7,884 nt of DNA from JBBSTY01 sp038235385 (GTDB lineage: Bacteria; Actinomycetota; Acidimicrobiia; Acidimicrobiales; Acidimicrobilacustridaceae). The first letter of the stretch is position 1, and each line of letters opens with the position of its first letter. Positions 6,005-7,884 of the stretch are shown one piece after another. The stretch covers positions 1 through 7,884 of the forward strand of contig JBBSTY010000166.1 of NCBI GenBank assembly GCA_038235385.1, given 5' to 3'. Position numbers and translations under genes: made by a program. The notes below the pieces were generated by a model that worked only from the letters and a program-made list of their open reading frames with translations, was not told the origin of the DNA and did no database searches.

Positions 6005-7291
6005 GTGCTGAACGGTGGAGTGTCCTTCCGTCTGTTCCGGATCCCGATCCAGGCCCAGATCTGGTTCTTCCTCACCATCTTCTTCCTGAGCTTCCGTCGG
6101 CTCGACAACCTCGCCGCCGCACCGCTGCTGTCGATCCTGTTGTTCGTCGAGGCGGTCGTCGTGGCGGCGATCGCCGTGCTGGTGCACGAGTTGGGTCATG
6201 CGTTCGCCTACCGGCGCTACCACCAGGAGCCGAGGATCGTCCTGTGGGGCCTCGGCGGGCTCACCTACGGCCAGCGCACCCTTCCCCCGAAGCAATCCAT
6301 CATCGTCTCGGTGGCCGGCCCGCTCGCCGGGATCATCCTCATGGGGCTGCCGGCGTGGGCGCTCCAGCAGTACGTGCTCCCGGGTCGTCTGCCGTACAAC
6401 GAGCTCGGCATCGTCGTGGCGTCCGCCGTCGCCGATGTCAAGTGGTTCGCGCTGATCTGGTCGCTCGTGAACCTGGTGCCGCTCCTGCCCCTCGATGGCG
6501 GGCACGTCGCCGAGTCGATCTTCGAGCTGGTCACCGGTTCACCGCGACGCCAGACCGTCCGAATCATCTCGGTGGTCACCGGCGCCGTGCTCGGCGTGGG
6601 AGCGTTCGTGCTCTACGGCTCCACCTTCGCCTTGTTCTTCGGGGGTGGCCTCGCCGCGTTGAACGCCTACCAGTACTACCAGGAGCGACGCGGATCACCG
6701 AGCCGGGTGCAGCTCGAGCCCATGACCTCGACCGGCGACGGGGGCGGCGGGTCGGTCGTGTCGATGGACTCGGCGCGCCGCAAGCGCGATCGGCGATCGG
6801 CACCCGAGCTCACCCAGTCGGCGTACCAGTTGCTCGAGCGGCGCGACTACCGCGGGACGCTCAAGACGGTCGACCGCATGCGCAGCAAGCGGCTCTCGTC
6901 GGACCTGAGCCGCCAGGCCACCGAGATCGCCGTGCTCGCCTGGTTGGGCGAGCGCAACCCGGCCAGGGCCGCCGAGGAGCTGGGCAAGCTCCCGAAGGGG
7001 GCCGACTCGTCGCGACCGCTGCTGGCGGTGCTCGCGGTCACCGACAAGCGCGTCGAGGACGGTCTGGCGATGATGGTCCGCAGCCTCGCCGGAGATCCGC
7101 CCTCACCGAATCGCATCATCGCCGTCGATCTCTTCGCCGAGCAGGGCATGATCCACCGGCTCGCACGAGCGCTCGTCGACCTCGACGGTGGGAGCGGGTT
7201 CGAGGCGGCGGTCGCCCTCGAGGGCATGTTGCACCAGCTCAACCGCACCCAGGACGCGTCGACGGTCAGCGACGTGATCCTGTTGGGTTGA
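6005..7291 (+). CDS. Site-2 protease family (M50) membrane metalloprotease with C-terminal helical domain
   Basis: A 428-residue intramembrane zinc metalloprotease. The catalytic HELGHA motif (His61, Glu62, His65) lies at the end of a hydrophobic segment, and the third zinc ligand Asp164 is in NLVPLLPLDGGH (156-167). VAGPLAG (103-109) is also typical of the family. Membrane segments are visible near 15-32, 40-61, 98-120, 137-160 and 187-215. There is no PDZ domain, so it resembles the compact SpoIVFB-like group rather than RseP. After a Gly/Ser-rich linker (about 240-255), residues ~265-428 are soluble, charged and predicted helical, with TPR-like character (for example AYQLLERRDYRGTLKTVDRM, 273-292), which could recruit a substrate or adaptor in the cytoplasm. 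The GTG at 6005 was chosen from the -10-like element 6 nt upstream; a GTG at 6020 is possible. The substrate is unknown. No sigma or anti-sigma gene is nearby. Confidence 0.9.
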   Translation: MLNGGVSFRLFRIPIQAQIWFFLTIFFLSFRRLDNLAAAPLLSILLFVEAVVVAAIAVLVHELGHAFAYRRYHQEPRIVLWGLGGLTYGQRTLPPKQSIIVSVAGPLAGIILMGLPAWALQQYVLPGRLPYNELGIVVASAVADVKWFALIWSLVNLVPLLPLDGGHVAESIFELVTGSPRRQTVRIISVVTGAVLGVGAFVLYGSTFALFFGGGLAALNAYQYYQERRGSPSRVQLEPMTSTGDGGGGSVVSMDSARRKRDRRSAPELTQSAYQLLERRDYRGTLKTVDRMRSKRLSSDLSRQATEIAVLAWLGERNPARAAEELGKLPKGADSSRPLLAVLAVTDKRVEDGLAMMVRSLAGDPPSPNRIIAVDLFAEQGMIHRLARALVDLDGGSGFEAAVALEGMLHQLNRTQDASTVSDVILLG

Positions 7292-7303
7292 CCCTCGGAC
7301 GGC

Positions 7304-7321
7304 TCCGGGTGGCACCCCGGA
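7304..7321 (+). terminator. Candidate weak terminator hairpin after the protease gene
   Basis: TCCGGG (7304-7309) pairs with CCCGGA (7316-7321) around a six-base loop, starting 13 nt after the protease stop. An overlapping register, GGGT with ACCC, also exists. The stem is short and lacks a T-tract, so terminator function is tentative. Confidence 0.3.
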
Positions 7322-7328
7322 TCGCTCA

Positions 7329-7358
7329 TTCGCAGGCGAGCCTGCCCTCCGGTAGCGT
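7329..7358 (+). promoter_or_regulatory. Candidate promoter for the last gene
   Basis: TTCGCA (7329-7334, four of six matches to TTGACA) and TAGCGT (7353-7358) are separated by 18 bp. The -10 ends nine bases before the ATG at 7368. No Shine-Dalgarno sequence lies in between, so the transcript is probably leaderless or has a leader of only a few bases. Confidence 0.45.
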
Positions 7359-7367
7359 CGGGCCCCT

Positions 7368-7838
7368 ATGTCACGTCGGATAGAGGTCGAGCTCACCAGT
7401 ACCAAGCCTGATGGAACGTGGACCTGGCGCGCCGCCGGGGCCCGCCAACCCAAGGGCGAGCTCGACGGCACCCTGCTGTACGACGGCGCCACGGTCGGCG
7501 ACATCGTCAAGGCCGATGCCGACTTCGACATCGAGGGCATCAACGTCATCGCCGTGCAGGCACCGAAGGGCAAGCGGTCGCCCAAACCCGAGTTGCTCGA
7601 GATCATCGGCCCGCCCCGCAAGGAGGAGCTGGTCACCCAGACCCTCGCCCCTCGGGGCAAGGGGGAACGCCGACCCCGAGAGGACCGCGGCGACCGTGGC
7701 GACCGCAACCGGGGGCCTCGGCGCGACAGCGGTCCCGGCGGTGCACGGCGAGATGGTCCCGATGATCGCGAAAGACGCTCCCGTCCCCGCACCCCAACCC
7801 CCGGCAAGTACTTTGGTCCACCAAAGAGAGGCAAGTGA
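7368..7838 (+). CDS. Small protein with beta-rich N-terminus and Arg/Asp/Gly-rich tail; C-terminus probably truncated
   Basis: The frame encodes 156 residues. Residues ~1-65 look like a small beta barrel (EVELTSTKPDGTWTWRAAGA at 6-25, then GTLLYDGATVGDIVKADADF), after which a conserved-looking linker VTQTLAPRGKGERR (about 89-102) leads into an Arg/Asp/Gly-rich disordered segment (about 98-144). Such a charged tail suggests nucleic-acid or ribosome association, but I cannot assign a function. From memory, actinobacterial proteins with this N-terminus are several hundred residues long and continue after the charged linker into a helical domain that is absent here. The last codons (TTT GGT CCA CCA, then AGA) are rare types for this genome and coincide with a drop in G+C from about 7805. 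I therefore suspect that the native reading frame is interrupted near residue 146 and the final ~11 residues are foreign or artefactual. The N-terminal two thirds are confidently coding. Confidence 0.7.
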   Translation: MSRRIEVELTSTKPDGTWTWRAAGARQPKGELDGTLLYDGATVGDIVKADADFDIEGINVIAVQAPKGKRSPKPELLEIIGPPRKEELVTQTLAPRGKGERRPREDRGDRGDRNRGPRRDSGPGGARRDGPDDRERRSRPRTPTPGKYFGPPKRGK

Positions 7839-7884
7839 AGTCCGATCCCTGTATCTTACACAATTAACTAAAACCTCAGAAGAC
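7806..7884. other. Low-G+C terminal segment, possible junction or assembly artefact
   Basis: Bases 7811-7884 are about 43 % G+C and 7841-7884 about 39 %, against about 70 % for the rest of the window. The change is abrupt and falls inside the last reading frame. After the TGA at 7836-7838 no coding frame is evident and the sequence is A/T-rich. It could be an insertion boundary, a chimeric contig end or contaminating sequence. Confidence 0.6.
7811..7826. repeat. Inverted repeat CTTTGGT-CC-ACCAAAG at the composition boundary
   Basis: A perfect 7-bp dyad with a two-base centre lies at the point where G+C content and codon use change, twelve bases before the stop of the last gene. It could be a hairpin, a protein site or a recombination or ligation junction; nothing else supports any one of these. 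Confidence 0.5.

Noticed and set aside
4361..6505. 714-codon open frame on the minus strand
   Set aside because: It lies opposite the permease and protease genes, both of which have clear family motifs. Its translation is dominated by Arg, Asp, Glu and His with low complexity, typical of the antisense of G+C-rich coding DNA.
5908..7383. 491-codon plus-strand frame overlapping the protease gene
   Set aside because: It is in a different frame from the M50 motifs, is rich in Arg, Ala, Gly and Pro, and has no domain signature.

Overview
The window is about 70 % G+C, uses several GTG starts and has very long open frames on the opposite strands of real genes. The protein types (a sensor-domain histidine kinase with an LHDGAQQRLV phosphoacceptor box, a NarL-type regulator with an MPPTHTDEG motif, a MacB/FtsX-type ABC exporter) point to an actinobacterium. 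I would guess Acidimicrobiia from the last gene and from the recurring GGTAGCGT element placed just before start codons, but that lineage call is inference.

Layout. Positions 1-2331 hold a three-gene minus-strand operon: a histidine kinase, its NarL/FixJ response regulator, and a membrane-anchored beta-rich (DUF4097-like) protein that runs off the left edge. Adjacent genes overlap by 13 and 1 nt. A 168-bp divergent intergenic region (2332-2499) carries a repeated GGGGTC-AACC element and a candidate -10 box. Positions 2500-5848 hold a plus-strand pair, an ABC ATPase and a large two-FtsX-domain permease, separated by 10 nt. A 13-bp hairpin follows the permease. Positions 6005-7291 encode a site-2-protease-like M50 membrane metalloprotease with a long C-terminal helical tail. 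Positions 7368-7838 encode a small protein with a beta-rich N-terminus and an Arg/Asp/Gly-rich tail. The last ~75 bases drop abruptly to about 43 % G+C, and codon use changes before the stop codon of that last gene.

How it fits together. The two-component pair, the DUF4097-like protein and the divergent ABC exporter form a plausible envelope-stress or antimicrobial-response module: the kinase senses a membrane signal, the regulator acts on the shared intergenic region, and the transporter is the likely output. The protease and the last gene appear to be separate transcription units, each with its own promoter very close to the start codon. I see no RNA genes, CRISPR arrays or insertion sequences. 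Nothing here is clearly a new system. The best leads are the intergenic repeat, the leaderless-type starts, the hairpin cluster at 5855-5975 and the odd right-hand end.
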